NCBI GenBank assembly: GCA_947095585.1
Contig: OX352761.1
Coordinates: 140,584,277 to 140,648,276, forward strand
Direction: 5' to 3'
Length of the DNA: 64,000 bases
Source: Nephrocerus scutellatus
Lineage: Eukaryota; Arthropoda; Insecta; Diptera; Pipunculidae
The notes beneath the pieces were generated by a model, which worked only from the letters and a program-made list of their open reading frames with translations, was not told where the DNA came from and ran no database searches. This document shows, one piece after another, positions 10,301-21,390 of the stretch. A program made the position numbers and the translations under genes. Each line of letters starts with the position of its first letter. Within the stretch, counting starts at the first letter, position 1.

Positions 10301-12756
10301 AATGTTTTTTTAATTTTTTTATTCGATGATTAGTATATGAAGTTCAAATTTTAGTTTAAGCAGAAGTATACTTCAACTTCAGTCTAATAGAACCATATAT
10401 ACAACACTTTTTGTAAAATTTTGGGATGGATCGGGCCCCGGGGTCGGGGACAACTAAATTTTCTGTGAACAACACTTTTTGTAAAAGTTTTGAAGTGATA
10501 GGTCCCCGGCGTCGAATGGACCCATAGAAAATTTTAAAAATATTACCCAATTTTCTTCAAATTTTATACACACATTTCCTATGGACAACGCTCTTTGTAA
10601 TAATTTGGAAGTGGCCCCATGGCCGAGAGGCTCCCATATAATTTTTTTTTAAATTAGCCCAATTTTCTTTAAATTTTATACACATGTGTATCTCCTATGG
10701 AAACACTTTTTGTAAAAATTTTGAAGGGATGGGGATAGGGGGCTCCCAAACAATTTTTTTAAAAAATTTACCCGATTTTATTCAAACCTTGCACATTGTG
10801 TATCTCCGAATAGAGAATTTACACAAAAAACTTTAATTTTTATGGGTTGTTTTATTACTTTTTCTATCAGCAGCTTTAGTTCATTGCAGAGCCTATTCAG
10901 AACTTGGTAATTTCGGGTATGCGATTTCTTTGTCATAAATTCTGTTCGCTGCATGTTCCCTTCATATGATTTCATCATTAACACATTGCAGAAATAGAAA
11001 TAGAAACAAGTCATTTCATTATTGAACCTTTAGAATTAAATTTTAATAAGCTCCGTTTAAAAGCGGTATCGCAAAATCAATGCAACTAGTTACAAGAAAA
11101 AACGACAGTTAAATCAGGATGCAATTTCTGTATTTAAACTGATTACGTAGTAAAATTAAGTGCTGTTGTTGTGTATATTATTGCTTATCGCCTTTCCTCT
11201 GTAACCAACCACAATAAATACTTAATACAACAGAAGACCTATTGATCTTTGCCATTTGCACTTGACATAAAACGTCTCCAGCAATGTTAACAATTTCTTC
11301 ACTAATAATTATTATTCACAATAAAAAGTCTTAAACTAGAAAAATAACTAAAATAATTAATAAATAATAAAGCAAAGAGGAGGAAGCACGTGCATTCTTA
11401 AGCAAAAAATGATAAAATCTTTTAAAATCTGCTCCAGCTTAAAAGGTAATTTGCAATTATCGTTTAATATTCATACTTGCGGAGTAGATATTGCCGCAGT
11501 TGTCAGTTGCCAATAACAAGCACAAATTATCTTTGTTAATTATTGATTCGCAGCAAGGTAGGTACATTTTATAAACCAATGCCAAGAGGTTGCCATTTAT
11601 TACATTATTTTTAGACCCAACGTAACAACAGCTTTTCCGCACTTTAAGCGAAAAGTCTTATTAAAATATGTACATATAGTTTACATATATAAAATATTTA
11701 GTATCTTGTGCAGACTTAAGATTAAATATATGATTAAACTTTTTTTCAAATTTTAGCCTATCAAATATGTTATTATTAAAAATAGGTAACGAGGTAAGCC
11801 ATAAAATGTCATATATCAAGACAAGATACAGATCGCTTGGTTGGGATTAATATATACCTATAATGAACATTTCTTGAACAGAAGAAAGTTATTGTGAGAA
11901 CAGATAGGAAGATGGAAAAAACTTTGACATCTACACGCATTATATGAATGCAAACCCAAATAAGTACATCGTTGCGTAATAACAGTCGCCTCTTATGTAA
12001 TGCTACTTCCGATCAGAAAAAAGAGAAGATAAATTGAACCTTTACAAATTGGAAATTTTTTATTTTCCAATTCAAGTTACAAGTAGGTATTTTCACACCA
12101 TTGACAAAGCATGCCATTTATCCCACTTTGTTTCTCTTATATTTTTGGGATTTCTGTTGGTCCAACTTATTCAATTCATTCATTCAACAAAAAATGTACA
12201 CAGGAGTTGACTGATGTCCCGGATTTCAATGGATAGAGGTACTGTCAAATTTGAACAACATAGCGGATCGGATTGATCACAGAAATTCAGATTTAGCCAA
12301 GGTATGCTAATTAATATTTACCTTTGTTGTGTTGAAAGTTATTTCTAGCACTTAAAAACTCAAATCAATAGCCGACCTTTCCCAAACAAAACAAATGCTA
12401 CAGCAACGCGATTGTATATCAAGATTTCAACACAAGCATGGTAAATACTTCCTTACACTTGCGAGAGTGTTGTGCTGATTCCCGTAACTTTCTATGACCA
12501 GCGTCACATTCCCCATATGTGTTTTCCCGCCCATTTCGAGATTACAAAAAAATAATAATAAAGAAACTAGAAGATAAAGTGGATTTGGTTGTTTTATTGT
12601 AGGTACTTACATTGTGCCCTTGGGTACTGTCATATTCAGATTGTTCAAGACTTGGTTGGTGTTCTTCTTATTGCCGTATGCTTTGAAGGCATGTCGCACC
12701 GAAACTGCTGCTGATGATGAACGCTGCCACGTTGTTTCGTCGTCATTGTTAGCCAT
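1139..12756 (-). CDS. ABCH-subfamily ABC half-transporter, 11 coding exons
   Basis: Spliced gene: 12756-12611, 7826-7310, 3684-3536, 3409-3268, 3131-3033, 2864-2679, 2611-2413, 2243-1994, 1866-1806, 1716-1385, 1313-1139 (TAA at 1141-1139). Every junction is GT-AG and the phases join without a shift, giving 751 residues. Seen: Walker A GASGCGKT (54-61), Q-loop Gln102, signature LSGGQ (153-157), Walker B LLILDE (173-178), D-loop VGVD, switch His211; a polar linker (about 270-350); TM1 near 374-395; a long extracellular loop with Cys and three N-glycosylation sequons; five more hydrophobic spans to the C-terminus. NBD-first order with six spans fits ABCG/ABCH half-transporters; the SGKTTLLxxIVGR and GVDP...TTHYIEEA style matches ABCH, a subfamily of three genes in Drosophila (CG9990/snu, CG11147, CG33970). 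snu is tied to the cuticular lipid water barrier; which paralogue this is I cannot decide. It should act as a plasma-membrane dimer exporting lipid-like substrate (inference). Confidence 0.93.
1385..1716 (-). CDS. ABCH coding exon 10 (TM3-TM5)
   Basis: Starts GLLDRSWVAGVSPGEILLSH and encodes three hydrophobic stretches (around VVMCGQTTLVLIFMLVVFGV, LAWVVVITLLQGMCGMCFGF and LALGSFYPTLLLSGVIWPIE). The GVIWPIEGMP motif is typical of the last extracellular loop of ABC-2 transporters. Acceptor AATGTAG, donor GTAATT (weaker), phase 2 out. Confidence 0.93.
1806..1866 (-). CDS. ABCH coding exon 9 (TM2)
   Basis: A 61-nt exon encoding IVFFLAVALTSSALIVERTE. Acceptor AAACAG, donor GTGAGT at 1805-1800, phase 0 out. 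It completes the second span and the conserved ERTEG-type turn before exon 10. Confidence 0.9.
1994..2243 (-). CDS. ABCH coding exon 8 (extracellular loop to TM2)
   Basis: Encodes RDSDDETIDQSEIKVWLDMS and ends MNPSFTDFVAPGVILT, the approach to TM2, as in other ABC-2-type membrane domains. Acceptor GTTTAG before 2243, donor GTAAGT at 1993-1988, phase 2 out (AC/A, Thr). Confidence 0.92.
2413..2611 (-). CDS. ABCH coding exon 7 (extracellular loop, Cys-rich)
   Basis: Starts ETCFWDDGCHFSNLGC, three cysteines probably in disulfides, with further sequons NHS and NFT. This is the large loop between TM1 and TM2. The acceptor TCGCAG and donor GTAAGA fit; it ends in phase 1 (G/GC). The intron before exon 8 contains an A-rich run at about 2357-2375. 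Confidence 0.9.
2679..2864 (-). CDS. ABCH coding exon 6 (TM1)
   Basis: Begins VTSKGKIKALLVKNFLRMWR, an amphipathic connecting helix, followed by the first membrane span VGVMLFIFALPVMQVILFCL and the start of the extracellular loop (GEMNNT, with a glycosylation sequon). Acceptor CTGCAG, donor GTAAGT; 62 codons, phase 0 on both sides. Confidence 0.92.
3033..3131 (-). CDS. ABCH coding exon 5 (linker, Cys-containing)
   Basis: A short 33-codon exon reading LNQEPYSHPPPSKKQQ and ending CTDCYGDLCN. Acceptor ACGCAG before 3131, donor GTGAGT at 3032-3027, phase 0 on both sides. Being symmetric (99 nt) it could be skipped without a frameshift; nothing here shows that it is. Confidence 0.85.
3268..3409 (-). 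CDS. ABCH coding exon 4 (linker)
   Basis: Encodes a polar linker containing MAFGSKKDIPSSSQDGGVVG and ending DTNGSIYT. Acceptor TTTACAG, donor GTTTGT at 3267-3262, phase 0 out. It joins the ATPase domain to the membrane domain on the cytoplasmic side. Confidence 0.88.
3536..3684 (-). CDS. ABCH coding exon 3 (end of NBD)
   Basis: Reads IGLMRSGNLLAEESPGVL and then NLEEVFLKLS, the standard closing segment of an ABCG/ABCH ATPase domain. The acceptor is TTACAG before 3684 and the donor GTACTT is at 3535-3530, leaving phase 2 (AG/T, Ser271). It is separated from exon 2 by a 3.6-kb intron loaded with repeats. Confidence 0.92.
3950..4135 (+). repeat. Dispersed repeat, copy 1 (pair with 62775-62960)
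   Basis: Shares an ordered series of blocks with 62775-62960: a TTTTTCAGYGTGYGTGTTTG head, CACTCGTATAWCTCGA, GATGGGACTTGTTTT and a GGGRTAGTTT block. Gaps between blocks differ, so both are old non-autonomous copies. No terminal repeats or coding capacity recognised. Confidence 0.6.
4320..5120 (+). mobile_element. LINE fragment: RNase H domain of a jockey/R1/I-type ORF2, interrupted
   Basis: The plus strand reads PTVFQAELHAIKVC and FSDCQAALKAL, then after an insertion VRVKLGWVPGHQGHADELGR, EPYCGISWV and INNWERKLRVDHW. These are the RNase H core and following segment seen at the C-terminus of arthropod LINE ORF2 proteins. Frameshifts and stops (for example before ALRF) show a dead copy. It lies antisense inside ABCH intron 2 and is split by the insertion at 4475-4741. 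Confidence 0.8.
4463..4753 (-). mobile_element. Nested LINE 3'-end insertion with 12-bp target-site duplication
   Basis: The 12-mer ATCGTCCAGCAT occurs at 4463-4474 and again at 4742-4753, flanking 267 bp that break the RNase H frame of the host LINE. The minus strand of the insert encodes the end of another LINE ORF2 (SRRVGRPSKTWKRTIEEEA, then NRVRWRAFVEALC) and a short AG-rich tail. This is a 5'-truncated retrotransposition event; removing it restores continuity of QAALKAL with the downstream RNase H segment. Confidence 0.85.
5330..5790 (+). mobile_element. LINE RT and 3'-end fragment, internally deleted
   Basis: The plus strand carries RT pieces ARAFDNVARN (motif A region) and LGSTFNIYSGFKQGFTLSP (motif B region), then jumps at about 5575 to the same ORF2 tail that was inserted at 4475-4741 (RRVGHPSRTWKRTIEEEA, RVRWRALLEALC). 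Frameshifts and the missing middle show a decayed, deleted copy of the same family. Confidence 0.75.
7310..7826 (-). CDS. ABCH coding exon 2 (nucleotide-binding domain)
   Basis: Encodes residues 49-221, almost the whole ATPase domain: Walker A, Q-loop (YMPQE), LSGGQQRR signature, Walker B plus catalytic Glu178, VGVDP D-loop and the TTHYIEEA switch region. The acceptor is TTTGTAG before 7826; the donor GTAGGT is at 7309-7304 and the exon ends in phase 0 after HT. All residues needed for ATP binding and hydrolysis are present and there is no stop or frameshift. Confidence 0.95.
8482..8813 (+). repeat. Head/tail repeat family, copy in ABCH intron 1
   Basis: Starts with a TAAATTTTCTACATTAACTT variant of the family head, contains TTTTATTCAAACTTTGCACA and the GACAACACTTTCT block, and ends at the ATGGGTTGTTTT tail. 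Two internal units are recognisable. Full-length relatives lie at 38876-39731 and 45661-46573. Confidence 0.7.
9739..9826 (-). mobile_element. Jockey-like LINE 3'-terminal scrap
   Basis: A poly-T run (poly-A on the minus strand) followed by ATAATAAACACACGCTCAAG and GGGTTTGCACCC, matching the 3' end of the LINE at 54615-56116. Only about 90 bp survive, so this is a strongly 5'-truncated insertion. Confidence 0.7.
10390..10845 (+). repeat. Head/tail repeat family, copy with tandem internal units
   Basis: Contains three successive units beginning CCCAATTTTCTTYAAATTTT or similar at about 10546, 10648 and 10768, spaced roughly 100-120 bp. Each has a TACACA(CATGTG) block, an ACACTTTTTGTAA block and a CCC/GGGGCTCCCA block. 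It ends with the ATGGGTTGTTTT tail. Confidence 0.7.
12611..12756 (-). CDS. ABCH coding exon 1 (start codon, N-terminus)
   Basis: Begins MANNDDETTWQRSSSAAVSV and runs to PKGT, with the last Ile codon split AT/C across the intron. The donor at 12610-12605 is a perfect GTAAGT. ATG lies in ACAATGG, a good fly context. Upstream, TTTTCCAG at 12780-12773 is a good acceptor, so the exon probably starts at 12772 and the 5' UTR continues on an earlier exon. No in-frame stop separates the acceptor from this ATG, so extra N-terminal residues encoded upstream cannot be excluded. Confidence 0.85.
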
Positions 12757-12892
12757 TGTGGGATCACTTGATCTGGAAAATTTTAAATATTTTGTTTATT
12801 TAATAAAATATATTACAAAATATAAGGTATTGTATTTAAATTGCGCAATTAAGTTTTTAAGTGGGACTGTTTATATAGGCGCAATTCACCAT

Positions 12893-13194
12893 TTAAAGTG
12901 AAAACAAACTCTTGGTGAAAAGGAAGCTTTCCAGACATTTAACACTTCTGAGAATCTATAGAATCAAGTAATTAAATCACGCTTTTTGAATACGTGGTTA
13001 TTAACAGTTAGTTTTAATAAACCAAATAGCTTTGAGGGAAATTAAAGTGAATACAAACTTTTTATGAAAAGGAAGCTTCCCAGACACTAAACACTCCTGA
13101 GAATCTATAGAATCAAGTGATTATTATATCACACTTTTTGAATACGTGATTATTAACAGTTAGTTTTAATAAACAAAATAGCTTCGAGGGAAAT
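12893..13194. repeat. 149-bp tandem duplication
   Basis: Two adjacent units (12893-13041 and 13042-13194) share AAAGGAAGCTT, CAGACA, GAGAATCTATAGAATCAAGT, TATTAACAGTTAGTTTTAAT and GAGGGAAAT in the same order, with scattered substitutions and a small insertion. They lie about 120 bp upstream of ABCH coding exon 1. Confidence 0.85.
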
Positions 13195-16100
13195 CCAGTA
13201 TTTAAATGCAAAATGAAAGTGAAAGATGTATATTTGAATAAAAAGATAAAAGTGAGAAGAAAAAAAACAGTAGCAAGTGAAAAAGTTCGCACCATCAACT
13301 ATCGCTGAAACTGTGTCAGCTAGCACAGAGACGCAAATTGGTGCATATTTACTGATATTACGCTGTGGTACTGTGGTACAATATGGCATAAACATTACCA
13401 CGTCACGCCAATAAAAGAAGCACAGACAAAGTGTATATGAAAAACCACCACCATCAACCAATCATTGGCGCACAGCGTAATCACAAGAAATTCCCATACG
13501 TTTCTCAACACCAAACGCTCGATATTAAATACGCCAACATGCCAATCTGTTGTGCAATTGCAAAAAGTAAACGCTGAGTCGCGCCATCGTGTTGCGGTGC
13601 TGTGCTCAATGATCAATGTGCTGCAAAATATGGAACACGTCAAGTTGTAAAATTACATGTACTGTGCTGTAATAATTGTTTTTTTCTGCAGTTGATTTAA
13701 CTGATTACTGACTGGACTGTTCAGTCAACAACACAATACTTCGTAGTATTCCCTCGAAGTCATTCGACACAAAACTACTCTCCTCGTGGCTTTTGAATTT
13801 CTCATCATGTTTGCAAGGCAAAAACTCACAGTTGTCTTTGGTTTGTGTGTTGATTTAACAATTAGTTTTTGTACTTTTTTAATTGAATTTGCTAATTGAT
13901 TTCGTAAAAATCCAACTATAACATTTACACCTTTCATGTACCTGCGCATGAGGAAACTTCACGTGGCATTTCACACTCCCCTTAGCATAATAGTATTTAC
14001 ACGAAAGTATTTTTTGTAGCACATCTAGTGTAGTTTTTGAAAAGGTGCAATAAGCAATGAACACGATATGATACGATTATTTGCGAAAAATACTGATTTT
14101 CGACTTAACTCGACTGAATACTCCAGACGATCGCTAAACCTTTATATGTTCCTGGCAATACACCTCTCTGGCAATACCCAATACAGACAACGCAAACGAA
14201 AATAAAAGTATTTCAAGTTCGTCGCTTAAGTCTTTCGTATGTTTTCGTTTCTTAGCGTTATAAACGTTTCTTTTTAATTTTTAATCAATTGTTGTTGGTA
14301 TATATTATACATAACAGTTTTATTGCATAACCCGTTACTGTCATCGCGAGGATACAGAAAAAATGACAATAAAGTACTTTTAGTGTTGAAGGCATAGTAA
14401 ATTGACTCAGTTGTCGTAAGTTTTCGTTAACCTCAATCAATTACCGAATATTGATTTATTGACATTACAGTAATTGGCTATATGAGCAATTTAAACAATA
14501 TGCTGTGCGGCATTTCATTTACTACTAAACCAAAATTTTACAATTTTTCATGGCTGTATCGTAAATTTGAGCTCATTTGACTATATTGCATACTCGTATA
14601 TTAGTGAGCTTGGATGATATGATTGAATTAGCAAGTGGTTGCTCTAAAAAGGTACATTGTAATGCTTTTTAATATTGAGTTTACAATTATCGCAATCGCA
14701 CTGACCAGAAAACGTTACAAAGAGAAAAAACTACTTCTTCCTTTATTTAAAACTGATATTCATGACTGTTGTACTTAGCTACACTTTTAAAAAAGAACAG
14801 TAAACGAACATTTAAATCAGTAGAGATGACAGCACCAACTACTCTTATCTTAGAGAGCGCGTTATTGAAAACTTTGAAGAGAATATTGTGTAGTACAACT
14901 AATTCATTCCAAATTGTATTGATTTGAATTGACTTTCGATTTTTGGCGGTATTATTTGTTTTGATTCAAATCTGCCCGCAGAATTACTCTCTTTTAGATT
15001 TACTATTGAACTCTGACATTTAAACTACCTAATCGGACTATTTATCTCTAATAAAATTATTAAATGACAATCAATGTATAAATGAACAACAGGTTAAGAG
15101 AATATCGGGCTAACAAAAATGTTATTTGTTTTGTTGATTGAACTAATAAGGAAAGTTCAAAGTTTAATTTATTCAAGAAAAAATACAAACTTGGTAGTAG
15201 AAGATTAAAGACATGAGCTAGGAGTCATTTTATGGATAGCAATCTTAAAATTCAAGTCCAATAAATGGGAGTACCGGATATGGTCATCACAAAAACAATC
15301 TGAAAGAAACATCATAACAAATCTGACGTAGAAAGTGTAAGAAATTCAAAAGAGAACGAAAGAAAACGAACACACTTCTAGGCCTCAAATGTGCGAACAA
15401 TGGAATTTTGCAATAATAGTTTTACTCTACTAATTTTTAAATTAAAATTCTGTTGGCGTGCACTTTTATTGTTTTTATAAAACGTATGCTACTCCCGCTG
15501 CCTCTGTTCTACGTCGTGACGTTGGAACTTTAACGATAACGAAACTCATCGTATATGGCTACTGTGAGTTAGACAATAACGACGTTGAGATGTTCCAACG
15601 TAGTTCCCACACATTGAGTCATTTAGTAAACAATGTGCAACAGTTCAGCGCACCCTATTATAACTCTCATTTTGTCATTAAAGAGCCTATAAAATAAAAG
15701 GCTATAACTTTCGTACAACACTTTTTCCATCACTGTCTAAAATGTCTATGAAATATAAAAAGGTGTGGTAATAAATTGATTCTTTATCAGATCCGTGTTT
15801 GTGTTTTGTTGTTTTTGATATTTTCTGTAGACACACATCCCATCCTGAAAACAAACCAACCAGAAACTTATAATTTGATTACAAATACCTCGTGGAATTG
15901 CCTACAAGACTGATTCCAATGCCGTCAAGAACTAAACATTTTAATTTTTTTTTATTTTAAAGTGCAGGCATAAGTTTTTCCTGGATGATAGTTAACATTT
16001 AGTGCAACGTCTTAATGACCCTTTCTTTTTGACTCAAGATATATGGTAATGGTTGAGGCTTGAAATGCACGCTGCAAAACCCACGACATGCATGCACTCA

Positions 16101-19100
16101 CTCTTGCAGTGGGTAACTAAAAACTGTAATTCTTGATTTATTTCTTTTTCGTCTATTTTGTGATGTTGGCATTAAATCTGTGATAAGAAGCACAAGGTTT
16201 TGTGTGCATGGATGTAAACTGCACTGCATTATTTCACAAAAGAACCTATAAGTAATACTTGGCAAGATGCGCAGCGGATGGGTGTGACGTGTTATAAAAT
16301 ATCCGACAGAATAATATAAATGCGTTCGATTATTGAATTTCTGAATAAATAAAATATAAAACATAAATGATTATGGCTGTCGGAAACAAATTCCGTGTTG
16401 AATGGCTAAGCATTTGTTAGGATAATATAATTTTGCATAATGGAAATAAAGAAAATAAAATTTAATCGAAATTGCTATTGATGATGCTTACAAGCAATAG
16501 CAAAAATGGCTAAAACTGAAACGTGACAAAATTTTAAACAAATAAAAAGGGTAAACATGAATTGCATCTGATATTTACTATATTTTAAGCTCACTAGAAG
16601 ATTGTTCATACCCATGAACAAATTCGATTTTCATAATGCAAGAATGAGAGCTCTTATATTAAGTGATAGTACAGTAGACTCTCGACTCTGTGAAGTATAT
16701 CTGTTATATGAATTATTCTAATATACGAGTATCAACCTTAAAATGTTTACATAATAATATATCAACTGATACTCTAACGTTTGCGCTGCGTATTGAAGTA
16801 ATTAAATTTTAGTCAAAAATTTACGAAAGGATAAATACAGTTATCGTTTCAAAAATTTAAAAATATTTTCGAGCATAAATGTACTTTTTTGCAATCAATA
16901 TTTTTCCCCGATTACTCATATGTGTACTTTGCTCATCATCCCATCACATTTTCATAAAACATCGCACTTTGCATCGATTGCACATCGGTATTTAGTCTTT
17001 TTATTGGCGATACACTACTTTTCAGAAGATTTTTGAGCTATTAAGGATCATTAAATGTCAGAAATAGTTTTTAGCATTTAACAGAAATTAAAATTATGTC
17101 AAGACATCTCGTTATAAATGCGGAGAGTTTTCAAATGAAAAGAAACTGAGGCGCGAAACTATTTGAATATTAAATAGTTATTGTTACGTAGCTAGGAGGA
17201 GATCTAATAATTTACATAACACATTAACACGACGAGAATTGCTTCACAACTTCATAACACATTTAACTGATGTGCAGTTTATTTAATTTTTCTTTTTCGA
17301 TTTGATTGGTTCACGCAGCACCTAGCTAGCTATTGCTTTATTTCCTACAGAGGTGGGAGTTGTTATGAAATGTTTGCCTAATTTTTAATAGGCAAGGTAC
17401 AGTATAATTCACATTGGCAGTAGAAGTTGTAAGAATTAAGAGGTACTTGAAAGGACTTGCTCTTCTGTGCGCCATTTTCTTATTTTTTATTGAAAATATA
17501 AAAACAATAATCCAACGGTATTCAAGCTTTCGGTTTGCCAACTCGTATATATACACCAAACTATTTCAACACCTTAAAGCTTAAACCACCCCAATTGATA
17601 TCTGATAGTAAATAGTTTGGTAACGATCCCTAAATAAATAAACACAAACTGCTACCTAACACAACAAACACCACTATTGCACTGTTAAGCTTCACTGATT
17701 ATCGTACTGCTCGCTACACTACATAATCGCCCTGGCCAATAGTCACCCGGAATGTGTGCATAAACCGAAATTATTCCACAGATTCGCTCATCGGTAATGA
17801 ATTCTGCAGGCAACAGAAATACGTTTACAAGCTTATCTTATTGCTTTACGCAATATCTGAAATTATAACGGGGTCTACTCAAATGTTTAATGCAAATTTA
17901 CACTCTCAGTTAACTCTCATTTGAAATCGCAACGAAAACACAGTAACAAATTTATAAAACACTACGAGCAGAGCGCCTTGAATGTGGCCAGTTCGACTTA
18001 CGATCTTTGGACTTTACCATCGCACGTAATACTGGTTAACAGTTTCCAAAAGTCAACATATGCTTTGGAAATTTGCATTTTCAGTGGGGAATTTTTACAT
18101 AAAAGACGGGTGGGGGTATTAAAATATTGTCACAATTCATTCCTAAAATGTGGAAATTGATCAATTATTGTAGATAGTGAGTGGTATTTTAATGACAATT
18201 CGGCCTCACGGTAGCATTTGGCTTAAATCATTATGCTACTTCTTATAAGGTCTCGAATGAGTCATGAATACAGCCCTAAAAGCTGCAGTAATTCCAGGCA
18301 GTAACGTTCCACCTCTTCATAACAACCCAAACAATTTCATGTTTGATTGCACAGATTCCTTCGAACAAAAACTTTGTGTTTTGCGACATGAGATTACGGG
18401 CTGTGAGACCTGTGTGTGTGCTATCGTTACATATCTCTCAGAATTTATTTTACATAAAAAACAATAAAAAAACCACCTATGAATAACTGTTTTGTATTAA
18501 TTGTACATTATATTTCGTAAAGTTTAAAGAATGGGTTATCAGAAGGAAATCAATGCAAAAAGTTAGTAGACTTGTTAAAGAAGTTTTCCCAGTTCATGAA
18601 TACGACGATGTGGTAGATGAGGGATAAAAGGAACCCACTGTCTAACTCTGAAGCAGATTGAAGAACTGATAATCAATATGGTAGATGCTTCTTATGTAAC
18701 TACAAATTTAATATGAAAGCCAAGCACGCCTGCTGCATAAGCAAGAAGTACCTATGCTCATGAGACTGTCCAAGACGGCCCCTCCCAATTGGAAAAGCGA
18801 AACTCTGTCTGTATATTCCTTATACGTTTCCACGACGAAAGGGTTTTATAGAAGGATAATATTTAGGATATTTTAAGCCCACTAGAAGATTATTCATAGG
18901 ATACGATACGATAAGGAGTTGGGGTGTATTCAAGCCACTTGAACCGCGACCTGTATGGGTCTATTGTGCCCCCTATTCTTTGAGCCTTGAAATCTAATAT
19001 TTTTATAATAAACCTAATACTTCCTTTGACTGGAATTTCTTTGTATTTATCGTTTCTGATTATGATTTTGCCAATGGTTTAAGCTTGTTAGGGCTGGGGA

Positions 19101-19292
19101 GTCTGCTCCATAGTGAGTCTGCTTTGGTAATATTTTGAAAGTGGTTACCTTGGTCAAAATTCATGTTTTGACGACTCGTTCAGAATTTTAAATAGTCGCT
19201 TCCTGAATTCTCTTACAATAAGCACCACCCGATTTTGAAAGGTTCGGACGCTTGTGTCTGGGCTCTGGGGTACATTTTATTTCGAAATCTCA
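13195..19292. other. Non-coding stretch upstream of ABCH
   Basis: AT-rich sequence with no recognised gene. It may include the 5' UTR exon(s) and promoter of the ABCH gene, since an acceptor at 12773 implies upstream exons, but no first exon can be pinned down. A roughly 33-bp segment containing CACTAGAAGATTRTTCAT recurs at 16577-16612 and 18868-18900. Confidence 0.5.
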
Positions 19293-21390
19293 TTTTTTTT
19301 ATAATTTGCGCACGCATAAAGGAGTTCGCACCCTTATAATGCTCGGCTATATGCTTGGCACAGCGTGGGCGTTAAGGAAATGGAGGAGAAAAGAGGAGAT
19401 GTCTATGAGCTTGTGCTTTAATTTCCTGTGGATCATAGTGATTTGGAAAGACAGAGCTTGGCAAAGCCCTCCACATACGTGTTGTACAGCTGAAGAACGA
19501 ATCTCTGAACTTACCTGTACGTCCGAAGATCGTCTTGTGGGTAAAGTGATGAGCATTTAGAGCCCCACGAGATCTACGGTTGAAATCAAGGAGAGGTGGC
19601 ATGCAACTGGCTATTTCTTTTGAGCACCGCTGGTGAAAGAAGCGGTAAAACAGTGACCAGCAGGAAACGTTCTTGCGGTTCTCAAGCGACTTAATTGATT
19701 TTGCAGCGAAAAGTTTTATCGCACGGTTTTGTATTCTATCTAGCTGATGCAAGGTAGTTTTAGGCCCACCAGAAAAGAGATATAAAAATTTTTTTGCCCC
19801 GGGTTAGAAAACCTAAACATTTCGCAGCATTTTTGGCGACGGTGAATATGTCGTCATTCCAACGAAGCTTGTCGTTAACGCATATACCGAGAATTACGAG
19901 TTTTTCAGTTTCCTCGATGCAAGTGCTATTCATGGATAATGGCATGGGATTTAGGATTCGCTTAGACGACATTGGGTTATGGAAGCATTAAATTCTACTG
20001 GATTGTTTTCTTCCCATTTTATTATGCTGTCAAGGTCAGAACTTACGTACGTAGTTGCTTAAGGTCCACGTGAGAGGAGGATGGACCGTGCCGAAAAGAG
20101 TGAATTGGATTGGAAGTAACAGACAAGAGATTATTAATAAAAATGAGAAACAGTGTCGGGAAGTAGAGCCCTGCGGAACGCCAGCATTTATGTGATGTAT
20201 TTTAGATTTCAAACCGTCTAAAACAACTAGAATTGAGCGGTTTAAAAGAAATCTTCTAATCCACGAAATCCGTACTGCCGGTCACTAAGGATTTCGTTAG
20301 TTTCAAGATATTTCATGATCTGAAAATTGATCAGCGTTTCCATGACTTTGGAAAGAATGAATGTAAGTGCTAATTACATGTAAGTACGAAGATGGAGACG
20401 ACGGCTCGCCTTTTTCGGGTATGGGCAGGACAAAGGCTATTTTCCAACTTCTCGGGAAGAGTCCAGAAGAATAGGATAGATTGAAAAGCTTACGCATTGG
20501 TAATACCAGCTTGGAAGTACACCTCTTCAGAACTAATGGGAAATACCATCTGGCCCAGCGGATTTGTGGGTGTTGAGATCGTTTAAATCTCTAGCAACTA
20601 CATGACGAAAATAGATCTGTCCCATAGAGTGTTCAACACTGTGAGGTGCAGTCGGCATCAATGCACAATCTTGAGGCGTGGAGCTAGCTGCAAAATGCGC
20701 AGCAAACATATTAGCTTTGTCCTTACAGTTGACAGCTAGAATGTTATTATAAATAAGCGTTTGAATCGACGACGAGGCTGTATTTTTGATTCTTTTCACG
20801 AATCACCTTTGGGACATTGTAGTATATTTTGCCTCAATTTTAGGACGTAAGCGAATTTGAGACGCCGAAGATGAGCATTGCAATCATTTCTGGCTCGTTT
20901 AAAATTTGTTTGGTGTTCCTCAGTAGGGTTTGCTTTGTAAAACCGAAAGCATACCTCTCTAATCCTAGAAGCCTCTTTACAGCTCGAGTCATAACATACA
21001 TCCTCCTTTGGTTAGGATAAGGTCTCTCATACCAATAAGGATGATGTTTGTGATTGTATCAGCAGCGGTATCCACGTTGCTATCGCGAAATAATACCGAC
21101 CCCAAAAGATGTTGTTAAGGCCGTCCCAATTGGCTTTCTCGTATTGCCATACTGTTTTTTTTCTCTAACTGCGTGTTACTAACGAGAAATTAGCTGGTAC
21201 TACACATTGGTGTGATGAGCCTAGAGGCGATAATACATTGACGTTGTATTTATCGAGACGAGAGGTAAAAAACAAGTCCAGGGTGCTCGCGGAATGATTT
21301 GCAATGTTAAGTATTCTTATGTTTTGATAAATTGTCCAGAATTTGTAACCTTCTTTGACTTTTCCTACAAACACGAACAATTATGTTTTT
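19293..21390 (-). mobile_element. Jockey-like LINE, decayed copy (endonuclease end to 3' tail)
   Basis: Starts at its 3' end with a T8 run and the ATAATTTGCGCACGC terminus. Reading leftwards on the minus strand are an endonuclease C-terminal relic (TLDLFFTSRLDKYNVNVLSP near 21165-21300), RT entry (SGLFPRSWKIAFVLPIPEKG near 20440), thumb (MHQLDRIQNRAIKLF) and the C-terminal RMWRALPSSVFPNHYDPQ. A large part of the RT core is deleted near 20000-20300 and many frames are broken. It is the longest copy of this family here. Confidence 0.85.

Larger units (their letters stand above)
7827..12610 (-). other. ABCH intron 1
   Basis: A 4.8-kb intron between coding exons 1 and 2, with GTAAGT donor and TTTGTAG acceptor. 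It carries two copies of the head/tail repeat family (8482-8813 and 10390-10845) and a LINE 3' scrap (9739-9826). The remainder is AT-rich with no coding signal. Confidence 0.75.
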
